The notes: generated by a model not told the origin, from the letters alone. Shown: positions 1 through 12,200, counted from the stretch's first letter. The stretch is DNA of 64,000 nucleotides from Sisyra terminalis (GCA_958496175.1 OY292279.1:15996001-16060000); one strand, 5' to 3'. A program made the numbers and translations.

Positions 1-249
1 TAAAAAATTGATTAAAATACTGGAGTTTTATGTTTCCCTTTTCAAAAAAAAAAGAAAAGAAAAAAGTAAAACAGTTAGAAATAAATTTATAAACATATAC
101 CATTATACCACCAACAAAGCTATCGAAAAATCTAAATTTACAGTAAAGTTTCATAAGGTAAAATGCAATTTAAAAATCCTATATAAAAATTCCTACATAG
201 TTAACGATCTCTGCTCTATAAACAACACTAAAATTAGACAGCACCGATT
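1..249. other. AT-rich stretch, nothing recognised
   Basis: An open frame of 85 codons starts at position 8 but is lysine- and asparagine-rich with no domain I recognise. I treat it as chance. The right edge runs into the pogo-like relic. Confidence 0.4.
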
Positions 250-1118
250 TACCAACAGGCAATAAGGCAGAAAATTCAAAAATACAGCAGAAAGTATCTG
301 TAGAAACTTAATGACCATCCTAACTACTTAACTACTAAGCGGTAAACCAATTAGATCATCGCAAGACCAGAAGGCGACTTCAAAGATGGGACCTTTTGGA
401 TTACCTTCAGGACTCCAAAACAATGATGTAGGAGTAGTCCAGTAGGAGTGCTACCATAAGCCAATCTTGCTTCTTGTCGATAACTACCCCGCTCACCCCT
501 CTATTGCAACTAACGAAACATAGAATTTATGTTTTTACCAGCTAACACGACTAGTGTCTTACAATCAATGGATCAAAGAGTAATTATAAGTCTCAAAGAT
601 CATTACAGAAGAAAACTGTTAATGAAGCTTATCAAATTAGAAAATAGCACTTCTATTGTTATGTAGCAAACAATCAATCAAAGACTTGGTATCAGTTCTG
701 AATGTAATGAACCTTAATTTTGAAGTGAAGATGATCTACCATTGATTGAGTGAATAAAATGTTCTAAAATGTTCTACATACCATAAAATTTTACTGAAAA
801 TTTAAAAACCTGCAAACAAGTAGACGAAAACTTAGCGATACCAACTGCATTTACTGATGCATGCATTTTTGATTCAGTGAAAAGAATCGAGGAACAAGGT
901 GATGAAGAAAATTAATTAGATGATATTGAGCCAGCACCACTTTGAACAAGTTTTACAAAGAGTAAAATTATTAAAACAATTAATTTTATTCAACGAAGAT
1001 GATCCCACTATATCCCAAGTTATGAATAAATTACAACAAAAAATACAATTTAAATACTGGCATAGTAAGTATGGTAAGCAAATTTGAATGATTATAATTT
1101 TGTTATGGAACTTTTTTT
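250..1118 (+). pseudogene. pogo/Tigger-like DDE transposase relic
   Basis: Decayed DDE transposase of the pogo/Tigger/Jerky type. The reading is broken by stops and frameshifts. Around 452-490 one frame reads KPILLLVDNYPAHPS, the LLxDNxxxHP motif around the second catalytic aspartate. After a frame change, around 528-590, comes FMFLPANTTSVLQSMDQ followed by VIISLKDHYRRKLL, a hallmark of this family (FLPPNTTSLLQPMDQGVI). Further weak homology with an acidic stretch (IEEQGDEEN) runs to about 1000. The 250-460 part is shared at lower identity with 56790-56990, so the family occurs at least twice here. The right end is cut at about 1119, where a jockey fragment begins. The family call is firm for the DDE part and weaker for the first 200 bases. 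It is not functional. Confidence 0.7.
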
Positions 1119-1424
1119 AGTAGTGGGAAAATTCTCATAAATCCATCAAAAAGCGTTGCCAAAATCTTTTCTCTAAGTCGCTTCTCCAACCAACTAGAGT
1201 CTATCGGGTTGGATCACATAGAAATTCCAGGAAGTGAGAAAAAGACGCCTAATAAATATTTGGGCATACTTTTGGACCCAAAATTAATTGGACAAAACCA
1301 TATCTTAAGTAAAATCAAAAAAAGCCAACACTCGTCTCAACCAACTTAGGTTTTATCTACGCATGGAATGTTCAATGATGATATATATTATATACAGTTA
1401 TTAGGTCATTTCTCACATAATCAA
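1119..1424 (+). mobile_element. jockey-like LINE fragment (RT, truncated both ends)
   Basis: This fragment is homologous along its length to 13428-13745. Translated it gives INPSKSVAKIFSLSRFSNQ, then SEKKTPNKYLGILLDPKL, the KYLGxxLDxxLxW region at the C-terminal end of jockey-clade reverse transcriptases. A frameshift follows near 1315. It is flanked by unrelated repeats, so it is either a broken insertion or a piece left after later insertions. Confidence 0.7.
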
Positions 1425-1552
1425 ATTATAAATTTACGAAATTTCAATAACCAAAACCAAAGAACAACTTTAAATCTCGCAATCCTATTGGCTAACAGCC
1501 TCTTGCAATGGAGTGAATGTTTTGTTCTCAGATATTCGAGTTACGATTCCTC
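1421..1552. repeat. left part of an interspersed repeat, interrupted
   Basis: Homologous to 63259-63365 (shared words include CTCGCAATC, ATTGGCTAACAG, CTCTTGCA and CAGATATT). The matching right part resumes at 2355-2413, whereas the 63-kb copy is continuous. The intervening ~800 bases are therefore an insertion in this copy. The repeat itself was not identified. Confidence 0.6.
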
Positions 1553-2354
1553 ATAAACAACCCCAACTTCAACCCCAAAATGACACTTTTACTTAAACAA
1601 TTTTTTTTCATAATATAATTTTTCCATTTATGTCATTTGATATAAATTAGCACATGTTAATAACCATTTATAAAATTGTAACTTTAATTTTTGTCAACTA
1701 ATGTAAAATTGGCTATATCAAAATTTAACTTATTTAACTTATGATGCTGACTTTATAATTCTCACGACGACGAATTATTGATTATTCATTTTCTTATCAA
1801 ATAATGCGTCTTAATAACGGCGGTAATTTTAAATTTGCAACCATCTAAAAAGAACGCCATATAGTCTATAAAAAAATCCTCTTGCAATTAATTAATCAGA
1901 CTTAATGCGGATTCCATTATTGATGTACGTTAGGTGGTTCCCGGTTATATCTTGCGTAGTTTAGTAAAATAATATATAGGTAATGTAGTTTATAATTAAA
2001 TAAGGAGGAATACTTGGTAACCATTCGTTTTGGTTATCAAAGTATCGGTTATTTCTCGCGTATTTTTAAGCATAGTTCAAATTAAGGATAAACAAACAAA
2101 TAATAAGGAATTCAACAATTGTAATTAAAGAAACAAGTAAATATAAAACATTTTTTGGACATTCAGATCTAATTAAATTGCAACCTTTTAAACACCCAAA
2201 ACATAATTGGCGACGAGGACGGGATCTTTATACAATCCGACCAGAACTACATCACTGGTAATGAGGATGGGATCTTCACGTCATCCGACCCAAAAAATAT
2301 ATAACCGAGGACGAGGATAGGATCCTTCCAAATTCGACATACATATAAAATATA
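1553..2354 (+). mobile_element. probable LTR-retrotransposon remnant (LTR plus leader)
   Basis: The segment is an insertion relative to the continuous copy at 63.3 kb. Its latter part contains AATTGGCGACGAGGACGGG (2204-2222), which resembles the primer-binding site and leader just downstream of many insect Gypsy LTRs. Upstream are a TATA-like TCTATAAAAAAAT (about 1865) and A-rich sequence as expected of an LTR. Three imperfect 48-bp units follow the putative primer site. No gag, pol or second LTR is present, so only an end fragment survives. The LTR call rests on the primer-site resemblance and the insertion geometry, with no coding evidence. Confidence 0.35.
2207..2339 (+). repeat. three imperfect 48-bp tandem units
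   Basis: Units begin at about 2209, 2257 and 2306. Each reads roughly GAGGAYGGGATC, then 8-12 variable bases, then ATCCGACC. In the first two units GGAT and ATCC can pair as a small stem; the third has lost this. They lie directly downstream of the putative LTR end. Confidence 0.7.
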
Positions 2355-2420
2355 TAACTTTACTACATCGCTGAAAACATCGTATTAAATTGGTACTGAT
2401 CTCTTACATCAATGGGCATA

Positions 2421-3462
2421 GGGTGTCTGTTATTTCCCAAATTGATTTTTTAGAGCGATCGCCACCTGAATTTTTAGTTTAAGATATAAAAAAGTTATCT
2501 AATACAATTAAGCTCTTAATTTCTTGATTAAACCGTGCCGGAATCATGTTACTTTTACCATTTAAATAACACGGGATTATTTGACTTTTTACTTTTATTT
2601 TTTTTTCTCAGAAACAAATGAATGAAAAGATTTAAAGTTAAATTATTCTGACGTAAAATTTAACGCTCTACAAAAAAGATCTCTTATAAATTTTCGATTA
2701 AATCACTTTATCAAAAGTTATTCAACATTTAATTTGTACCTAATATTTTCAACTTTTTGCACATTTTTACTTCTTTTAACTATAAAATCATTGGAAGAGA
2801 AGATAAAAACTGTTATCATTAGAGCGCAAGTGATTATTTGTGTTAATTTTATGGCTTGAACTGAAAATTAAACAAAAAAAAATCATTTTTTGACAATTAA
2901 AACCGGTGACATAAGATCCGCATTCGCTATAGTCGTGAAATTCAATTTATCCAGGATAAATTTTCGTACTTAAATCAATATTTTGTACCTACGAAGTGAA
3001 TTTCATACTAATTAATGAGATTATCGACAAAAGTTCAATTATTATTCGAATTTTTACCATTTCACTTGACGCCATCTATGAGAAATTTCTAAGAACTTGT
3101 AGTCAACATCATTTTTATTGAGCCTATAGTCGATTGTTTTGTCGTTAAAAAGTTAAATGTTGAAAAACTTTTAATGGAGTGATTTAATCGAAAAATTATA
3201 AGAGACCTTTTTTGTAGAGCATTAAATTTAACGTCAGAATAATTTAACTTTAAATCGTTTCATTCATTTGTTTCTAAGAAAAAAAATTAAAAGTAAAAAG
3301 TCAAATAATCCCATGTTATTTAAAGGTAAAAGTTACATGATTCCGGCACGGTTTAATCGAGAAATTAAGAGCTTAATTGTATTGGATATTTTTTTATATA
3401 TTAAAATAAAATTCAGGGGGCGATCGCTGTAAAAAAATCAATTTGGGAAATAACGGACACCC
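2421..3462. mobile_element. 1.04-kb foldback element, copy 1
   Basis: Starts GGGTGTCTGTTATTTCCC and ends GGGAAATAACGGACACCC. The terminal inverted repeats are about 310 bp each (2421-2731 and 3150-3462) around a non-palindromic core. No transposase frame is present. The flanks AATGGGCATA and AAATGAGCATA suggest a degenerate 9-10 bp target duplication, although the edges are offset by a base or two. A second copy with inverted core orientation lies at 54795-55832. Long inverted repeats with 9-10 bp duplications are typical of foldback or Mutator-like elements. The superfamily is not settled. Confidence 0.8.
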
Positions 3463-5774
3463 AAATGAGCATATATAGAAAATGGGCAAAAATAGAAAAA
3501 AAATCTTTAAAGTTCGTGAAGGTTCCGAAGAAAAAAATTAAATCATTTATTTTTTTTTCTAATTTACATAAAGTTTTTAAGAAAAAAACTAGTTTGAAAG
3601 TAGAAAGTCTGAATAATTGTCAATCAAACCGATTTAAACAGCAGAATATACGGTAAAAATCGTCTCCAACTTTGTGTTCTGAATATTTGATTCGCTTTTC
3701 ACGGATTAAATTAAATTTTCAAGTGTTCAATAAAGGAACAAAAAAAGAAAGTTGTTCGTTAACCTGATTTTATAATTCAGTGTGCACCATTTTTTTTTTT
3801 GTGGATTTGCGAGAAGAAAATTATTATTATCATCAATCTTCTCGCGAACAATGTGCAAGTGAATTTCCTCGAATGTGATTTTTCTTTACATCTCCACATT
3901 TGTTTATTTTTGAGCTCATTCGGGTTTGTTCTTCTCGTAGAAGATTTAGAGAACGATTCAATCATCGCAGCGGATTGAGCATGAGAAGATAATTAAATTC
4001 ATGAGGATTTTCATACAATAGTCGAGTTCTTATTCAATTTTGTTTGCTAGTGAGGAAGGATGGAGTAAAAGAAAAATTCGCTGTTTGTTTCTCAAAGAAT
4101 TTTATTAATAGCATTCTGTGGTCGACATTTTATTCTATTTTATTTTAATTTTTTTTCTCCACTTTTTGCATTTGTTTGAAACAAATTAATTTTATTAAGT
4201 TTTGTTACGGTAAAAGGGATGAGGTGAGTGAGGGTAGTAATGACGGATAAAATAGAAGGTACGGGAAAATTCACTGTACGCTCTTAGTAATGTTTGATGG
4301 CTTTCTTTTCCGGTTCAAGGCATCTTCCTATTATGGAAGTGAGTCGAGAAAAGGGAGATTATTTTTCATAAGTACGCGTGAATTGTTACAACGTAATCCT
4401 GTTTAAGTATGTTTAATGAATTTTCCTTTGAAAATACAAACAAAACAAGTTAATAAATTCAACGTGAAAAAAGGAAAAAATTACTTAGGAATAAACGTTT
4501 TTTTTTTCAATTTTTCCAAAAAAATGTGTAATAATAAGACACAATTTGGGAAAGCTTTAGGGTTAAGACCCATGTCTCATTAAGAAAACACATATTAAAG
4601 ATATTTCCTGTTTTTTACAAGAAAGAAAATTGCCTTTTATTTTTTGACAAAATAATGATTTTTTTCAAAGAAAAATGTTAGGTTCACTTCTTTACCATTT
4701 GAATCTCATCTATCATATTTAGGGAAATACTTCCACGATGTTTCTCTTATAAATGAGGTCAATATTTATCTTAATATTTTCAAATGTTCTTTTTACAGCA
4801 TCAATCTCTCTTAATATTTACGGAAGGTAAATTTTTAACCATCACGTACTCACTTATAAAATATTAAAAAGTGCACCCTGACTCATTTATTTGAACATTT
4901 TATTCTCAAGATAAAGGTATGAATTAAATTTTTGAGTGAATTAAAAAAGCTTTTAACTTAATATCTCTTTAAATCATTGCAAACACCCCTTAGGCTTTGT
5001 TTTCCATTTGTGCAGGAAAAATTTTCAAAAATTATCTAATTTTTATTAATTGCATTAAAATTATAACAATCAAACCACTCACCGGAATAGGAAACAAATT
5101 TAAAAGCTCAAAAGAACTTTTTTCTTGGAAAACTTTTTTATTTATTGCAGTTTGTTTTTTAGATCTTATACACTTGCATTCAAACATTAAAAGCCAAGTC
5201 TGGGCTGATGCTTTTCTTAATTGAAACTCGTTTTCTCAGTTTTCCTTGAAGGGCTGTAAGCTTGATATTTCAAAGAATAAAAACCATTCTAATTTGAAAG
5301 AGCTCTTCGAGATTTCATTCTCTCAAGTGCCTTCTTGTATTTCTTAAGTTAACACACATCAAAGCTCATACAGAAACTTAATCTTACCACTAGAAGAAAC
5401 TGTTCGCATCGTAAATTTTACAAAAATTAAACCTTTTCAGTTGGATTCCCTTTTATATATTACATGGTTTGTAAATGTTTGCTTAACTTTTGCGACGTAA
5501 AAAAAATAAAAATAGTTTTTATCTAATGAAATGGGACTTAGTAGTCTTAAAATATTCTTTCATCTTCCACCATTTAAGATTATGTAATTTTGAGCCACAA
5601 ATAGCTAAGTAAGTCGAATTATTTCACCAGTTACAAAACAATGCAAAAATTGATTACAAAGCTTCAAAGAAATTGCTATCCTTCATACTTTTACATTTAC
5701 ATAAAAAAAAGTAAATAAATTGAAGGAGGGTGATATTATTTTATCCACCATAATCGTCCATAGTTATTTCATCG
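3463..5774. other. intergenic, nothing recognised
   Basis: AT-rich with many homopolymer runs. The longest frames (about 60-75 codons at 3465, 3777 and 4997) have no recognisable motif. Confidence 0.5.
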
Positions 5775-5880
5775 CAAGGTTTATAAAAAACACAGCTGGC
5801 CTCATGCGCTGCGTGACGTATCCAGAAGAAGTTCGTACATATCTTCAGACCTCTGTAACCTGTGTAATTTATAAACCTTG
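5775..5880. repeat. small inverted repeat with GC-richer loop
   Basis: CAAGGTTTATAAAAAACACAG at the left pairs imperfectly with CTGTGTAATTTATAAACCTTG at the right, about 20 bp each. They enclose a 65-bp centre that is richer in GC than its surroundings. It could be a MITE remnant or a hairpin transcript; nothing distinguishes these. Confidence 0.6.
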
Positions 5881-8269
5881 ATTTCATCGGACTTCTCCTT
5901 ATTTAAATTCCTACAACATTTTCTTAGTATTAATTAGTTGCATCTGAAAATCTAAACAATCAACCACCCACCATGATGATAAATGAGTTCAAGGAATAGG
6001 TGGCCACATATACCCACGTAAATTAAGCATAGATTATAGCAGAAGAAAACAGTTGAAAAATGTAAGGCGACATTATTAATTAGAAATCAAGAGCTAGAGG
6101 AAGATGCAAATACACAGAAAGCTCTAATAAGAAATGAAATGAGAAAACAGAAATGAGATTTTCAGACTCATTACGGATATGAAATTTTCGTTAATTATTT
6201 GCTCCGCAAAAATTAGAGACAAACAATGATGGATGAGATATTTGAATGAATTCCTTTTCGTTTTATATTTTGTTCCAAATTTATTTTGATATTATCATCA
6301 ACCGTTATTGCTATCAAAAACCCTTAGTAGGATCAAATAAGTGGCCATACTTGACCGAATTTTATACTTATTCCCTATTTATGTAACACCTCCTTAAAGG
6401 GAATTTTAAAATGATCTTTGGTAAGTACTACCAAAGACGGTAAATATTAAAAGATATAAAATGACTCAATTCGACATTAGCTCAAATATATTGTTAAATT
6501 TTCATAAAAATTGGCACTCACTTTTAACTAAGCTATGAGTCTATTTAGCTATATGCTAAATCTAAAGACGTAGTTAGGCGACAAAGTTACACATCAAATT
6601 AGTGGTAATGAACTTATAATTAATTAATCTTAATAAACGATTATACAAATATGCAAAGTTAACCAATGTACCTGCAAGCATCTATTCTACTGTCTTAATA
6701 GTCTTGCAGTATATTTTTTCTATTGGATTAATTTTTTATAAATTACTAAGAAATAAATTACAAACAAAAGCAAATGAATTAACGCTTTTCTGCAATACAA
6801 GAACAACAAAAGAAAAGTAATTTTCAGAAAAAATTACTAACGATTTCTCCAGAAAACTAATAATCTTTTTGGATTGGTTAATAAATATTCAATTCTTTGT
6901 TATGATGGAAGCAAAAAATGGTGTAATTTAATTTACAAATAAAGACAACCAAGATAAAGTTGGAATGAAAACACTTCGTTAGATAGACCCCATTGAAAAA
7001 CTAACATTGATATAATTGCATTATTATGATTTATGTATTTATTAACAATATCAAGCATAAATTATTTGCTTTGTGATTGCATTGCGAATTTCATATTGAG
7101 TTTATTTCCAATTTTGTTTCACTATACATGACACATGCATATATATAATAGTGAATGACATAAACAGAGAAATAGCGAATTATTTGAACGGAAAATTAAA
7201 ACTGGCAATATAGCACCAGGTTCGTGACTAACACTAGTGAGAACTGTTACTTGATAACGAAATATTTTCCAAATTGAAACACATGTGTGTAAATATTCAA
7301 TTTATTTAATTAATTTTGTATGTCATCAAATTTGTTCACCCTGTGAGGAAAATCGTATCTGCTAATTAATGATGATTTTATGATTTGTATAATTGACAGT
7401 AATTGCATCAAATATATTTGAAATTAAGTATTAATGTACCATGTTTGTTTTGTGCTAATTTAAAAATCGCTTACAGTACTAATTTGGTGCTACTGAATTA
7501 TTCAAATTCTCATTTGATGCACCTAATTATTTTCTTTCGATATTTTAAAAGTTGTATATTATATTTTTTGACTTTCTTGTAAAACGTGCATAAAAATTTT
7601 GATTTTTTAACTAGCCTAGTTTTTAGATTTTCATATATTTTTTCAGAAGTCAAAGTAAGGAGGTTATTTTTCCATCATTATTTTACTGTGTTTTTGTTCC
7701 GAGATGTTCTTCCACTTGGAACAGTGATCAAAATTATTTTCAAGAACTCATTCTTTGATGGTTTCTTTGACTCCTGGTTTTGACTCATGGTAATGGACCT
7801 GAAAATTGAGTCCCAGATTTTTAATGGGCAAGGGTGTCAGATTTTTAATTACCCTTAATGCCTTTGTGCCCTGCTATCCGCCCTAAGTAGACCTTATTTT
7901 CGGTGACCAGATTTTTACGGTTTCCTTACACTAATACGTGTCATATAATCTGGTAAACATTGAATATGTGGAACGTGCTGATAGGTTTGCGATTTTCAAA
8001 AAAAAACAATCACAAAAAAACTTCCTTAGTAATGAGACATAGTAAAGACTTTGTTGTAGATGTTGTCATTAAATTATCAATAGTTTTTGTTAATAAAGAG
8101 TGTGTCAATAAGAACGCAAGTTTTGAATTGCGCGTTATGTTTGACAGTCATAATTTTGCATTATTATGACGTGACATGGAGTTAATAAACAGGAAATAGT
8201 AGATCATGAACAGCGAAGAGAATTCACCAATTGAATCCTTGAGATTCCTGCTGATTTCGCAAAAAAAAA
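5881..8269. other. intergenic, nothing recognised
   Basis: AT-rich. Frames of 65-69 codons at 7586 and 7960 are phenylalanine/lysine-rich with no known motif. The lost left part of the Tc1/mariner relic may lie in 7800-8270, but no matching terminal repeat was found. Confidence 0.45.
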
Positions 8270-9000
8270 AACATTTTCAGTAATGAGGCCATTTTCACCT
8301 CTATAGCTTCGTTAATAGGTAAAACTGTCGCATTTGGGGCTTAGAAAATCCACAAATGGTTCATCAGAAAGCAATGCATCCATAACGGGTCACTATATGG
8401 TGTACATTATGGCCTGGAAGAATAATTGAACCGTTTTTCTTCGAAAACAAAGAAGGTAATGCAGTATCGTTGAATGGCGAACGTTATCGTGATATGATAA
8501 CAGTTTCTCGTGCCTCATTTGGAAGTTATTGATCTTGACGACATGTGGTTTCAGCAGGACGGAGCCACACACCATATCACTCGTGAAACATTGACGATCT
8601 TGCACGAATTTGCTCCTGGTCGTGTCATTTCCCGATTTCGTAATCAGAATTAGCTTTCACGCTCTTGCCATTTAGTGCCTTTAGATTTCTGGCTATGGGA
8701 TTATCTAAAGTTTCAGATTTATGCCAATAACCTGCAACCATCGAAGCATTGAAAGCCGAAATTAGACGCTGTATCAAGGAAATACCACCGCATGTATTCA
8801 ATAACATAATTGAAAATTTCGTCAAAGGGTATGCAAATGCCAGCATAGCCGTGTCGGCCATTTAAAAAATTTTTGATTCATACATAATTCCTAAATGTAT
8901 CTTTTTCAAGTAATTTTCAAAAAATATTTCAACACCTTGCTACAGAAAACCATGTTTTATTGAAGACTGAAATCTTGCGCTCTTATTGAAACACCCTTTA
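8270..9000 (+). pseudogene. Tc1/mariner-superfamily transposase relic
   Basis: Plus-strand remnant of a DDE-type transposase of the IS630/Tc1/mariner superfamily, split over frames. Recognisable pieces, in order: an SxEAHF-like start near 8282, QNCRIWG-like and WCALWPGRIIGPFFF-like text (8330-8440), NGERYRDMIT (about 8474), DLDDMWFQQDGATHHITR (8531-8585), HEFAPGRVISRF (8605-8640), and PLDFWLWDYLK (8680-8715). A better-preserved tail, ATIEALKAEIRRCIKEIPP, is followed by NNIIENFVKGYANAS (8735-8850). The downstream sequence ending AAACACCCTT (8990-8999) resembles the terminal repeat of such elements. Several frameshifts and stops make it inactive. It lies tail to tail with the odorant receptor gene. 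Confidence 0.85.
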
Positions 9001-9200
9001 TTAAAAATTAAAAAAAAATGAAATAGAAATTATAGTTTCTTATATTTAACCGTTTATTATAATGAAAATTATTACACATTTATAAAATCAACTTTTCATG
9101 CTAATGCGTGAGTCTTAAGAGATCCATTTTTATCTAAAATAAGAAAATAATAGAATTATTTCTTAATTCGAAATTTGAATTACATTTAAACAATAAGCAT

Positions 9201-9211
9201 TTATTTATTTA
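9201..9211 (-). terminator. poly(A) signals of the odorant receptor gene
   Basis: On the minus strand overlapping AATAAA hexamers lie about 65 bases after the stop codon of the receptor gene. The position suits the 3' end of its mRNA. In such AT-rich DNA the hexamer is also common by chance. Confidence 0.45.
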
Positions 9212-9273
9212 ACACTACGGAATCTTTCATTGTGAGTGGTCCGATCCAAACTGGTCCAACTTTTTGAATTGGT

Positions 9274-12200
9274 TTATTTGCTAAACAAAGTGGCTACGGA
9301 AAACGCAGTTTTAAGCATCTAAAAAAATATGGAATGTTGATTACTTTTTGCTTCTCAAAAAAAAAAAGAAGAAAACAAAGGTTTCCTAAAGGTACCCACA
9401 TTTATAACAAGAACGCAATTAACTTCTATCATATTGCAAGCAGTAAGGGGACACGGACGATTTGCACTTTGTAAAACGTGTACTAAACTGAGTCTCAAAT
9501 TAGGATGCCTTTTGTACCACTCACTACAATAGGCCGCATTTGAAACTGATTCTTGCTAAAAAAAATAATTAATGGTCAAAATATTCTCTTTTGCTTAAAT
9601 TTTGAAACTATACCTGACTTATAAACCAACTTCCTGCTACTCCGTACATAAGCATATGAAGAAACACAGAAAATAAAAACAAGAACAATTTTATTTGTTT
9701 CACTGTGTCGGTCTCCTTATTTTTGGAGGAAAAATATAATTTTATTTCCATCATTCAATTAAAAAGACAAAAGTAAGGAAATTTACCGTTTGAAAGTAGC
9801 AAAAGAAACAGCTAATCAAAAAAAGAGAAGTAAAAAGATCAAGTCCATTGCAATGGGCATATGTATCACATATTTTCTTAGATAATCTAAAAAAGGATCT
9901 TGTTGATTATAATGTTTATCATTGTCTTATAAAAAATATAAGCTGTTACTGATTTAAATATCCATGATAGTCAACGATGAATCTGATTTCCCGAGCAATT
10001 TTTTCTTCGGGAAGTTGAGCCATATTATGAATAGCTTTATTTAATAGTTGAAACTGTACCCCAGTGTTATAAATAAAAAATAGAAATAACGCATCAAATG
10101 ATACAACCACATTTGCGACATAAATTCCATCCAAGTGGAGAATTGCACACAAAATATGGTGAACAGGAAAATCGTCAGTTTTAAATGATTCTGGAAAACT
10201 AAAATTAACAAAAAAAAATAAAATGTAAACTTAAACAATCAATAAATAATAATTTCTGATGTTCTTGGTTATTACAGAATTAATATTGGTTTTTGTTTAT
10301 GTCCTGGTACAGGCTCGGCATACGGAAAGAATAGCCATATTTGGATAATAGAGATGTTTACAAATCCAAGAAAGCAAAAAAATATCCTCAAGAAATTTAA
10401 ATTTGTAATGATCTGTTCTCCGTATGGGCACCAATTAATAGGCCAAAAATTGTTAAGTATTTCGTGGTAAATTTCATTAAAACTTTGTTTCTTGATTAAG
10501 AAGAACAATATTTTTGTAAAAGCCTGAAGAAAAAAATTAATAATCATTATATATTAATCAATTATAAAATTAATTATGCAATTAAAAATAAGCCTACTGG
10601 TGACCGAGTGGTCAAGGTGACCGCTTCAAAATCGTTTGGTATTGGGTTCGATCTTTGATTCTAACAAATTTTTGATATTTCTCAAACACAGATTCTTACT
10701 AATCTTAGAATTCTTAGTAGCTAAAGAATTTAGTAGTTATGAAGCGACGGTAAACAACAGTTAAAAAAAATAAAATAATAGTTTTCTTAGAAACGTAACA
10801 CAAAATCTGAACAAAAAAAATGCTTAGTTTCCCGTGACGTCATAAGCTAGCAAAAGTTTGAAGATATTCTAACCCAAGTTAGGAAAAGTAAAACAAAACC
10901 AACTACAAATTTACCTATAACAAAACATTTTGCTTCAATTAAATCATTTTCAACTAGTCTATCAAAGTCCCGTGTATTATTAAAAATAATACAATAAAAC
11001 TAACGTCAATATGTGTTAAATGTTTAATTTGTCGCCATAAATCTTAATGCAAACTATAGCAATGTTAGTTTGGATGTTTACATATCAGAGAGAAAAACCA
11101 AATTTGGATTACTTACCCAACACTACAAAGAGGGATGAGATTGTGGAGAAAAATGTTGCATTGGAATTTTTTATTTCAAATTTGTGTTCGTTTGAAAATA
11201 TCAATACTATTTGTTGACGATTCCATGCAAATTTGAAAATAAAAAAATAAAAAAAAAACACCAAACGCATTAATATCTGCCAATAATGAAGAACGGGCTT
11301 CCAAAAAGAATAAATGTTTGTTTGGGTTTCTATTATTAAATGAATTACGGGTTCTTTGTAAAAAAAAAAATCTTGGAAATTTGTTTTTGATACTTGAAAT
11401 ATGTAGTGCCTAGTCATGTATGTAGTTCATCAAGGTAATTTCATTGATTGTTGCTCAAATAGCTGTGATTGGCTGAAGATGGCAACGCCATCTCTTGTTT
11501 TCTTTAAGGTTGTTTCACTGATTTTTGATCATGTAGCTGTGATTTGTTATAGGTGGAAACGCCATCTCTTTGTTTTCTTCAAGGTTGTTTCACAGATTCT
11601 TGATCATGTAGCTAAGATTGGCTAAAGGTGGGAACGCCCACTCTTAGTTTTCTGCTTAGTTTTAAAAAAAATTAAACTTATCACATTAATCGATTTTCAA
11701 TGCGACAAAATTGCATTTAAATCGGTGTTTGATGATAGTTTTTGTAGCAACTTCTCATCAAACACAATTTATTATAAATAGGAAAAAGTTATGAAGGTAT
11801 AGCGTAAAAATTTGGTCCGAAATCGAAGCCACAATAGACAAATTATTGGTTCGGGAGCAGAAGTTTTCACTAAAGGTCCGTATAATGTTTTAAATACCAG
11901 AAGTTAATCGTTTAATGATTTAAACAACAATATACTTAATCACACATAACAACCGTAAGTTATGTCAACAAAAAATGAAAAAACGAAACTGTAATCGAAA
12001 TAGTACAACTATTTTGCTGAATGATTTTAATTATTCCTAGCGACAACTATTTTTAATTTCGTCAATTATTATCATAATTGTAATAAATCGGCATCATTTA
12101 CTTACCAAAATAAGTGAAAACATTGTCATTGTTACTCCAACAATAGTACTTATATCATCTAAGTTTTTCGCTATAAGGTTCATTTGAAACACAACCATTG

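Noticed and set aside
7800..7860. AAGGGTGTCAGATTTTTAAT as left terminal repeat of the Tc1/mariner relic
   Set aside because: Only seven bases agree with the right end before the sequences diverge.
10041..10238. Minus-strand 65-codon frame overlapping receptor exon 4
   Set aside because: Out of frame with the conserved receptor sequence.
11109..11417. Minus-strand 102-codon frame inside the receptor locus, first taken as an exon
   Set aside because: Its donor phase does not fit the next exon, whereas joining 12106 directly to 10523 keeps phase and gives normal family sequence.
11416..11625. Plus-strand 69-codon frame
   Set aside because: It is the translation of the 75-bp tandem repeats in the intron, with no domain.
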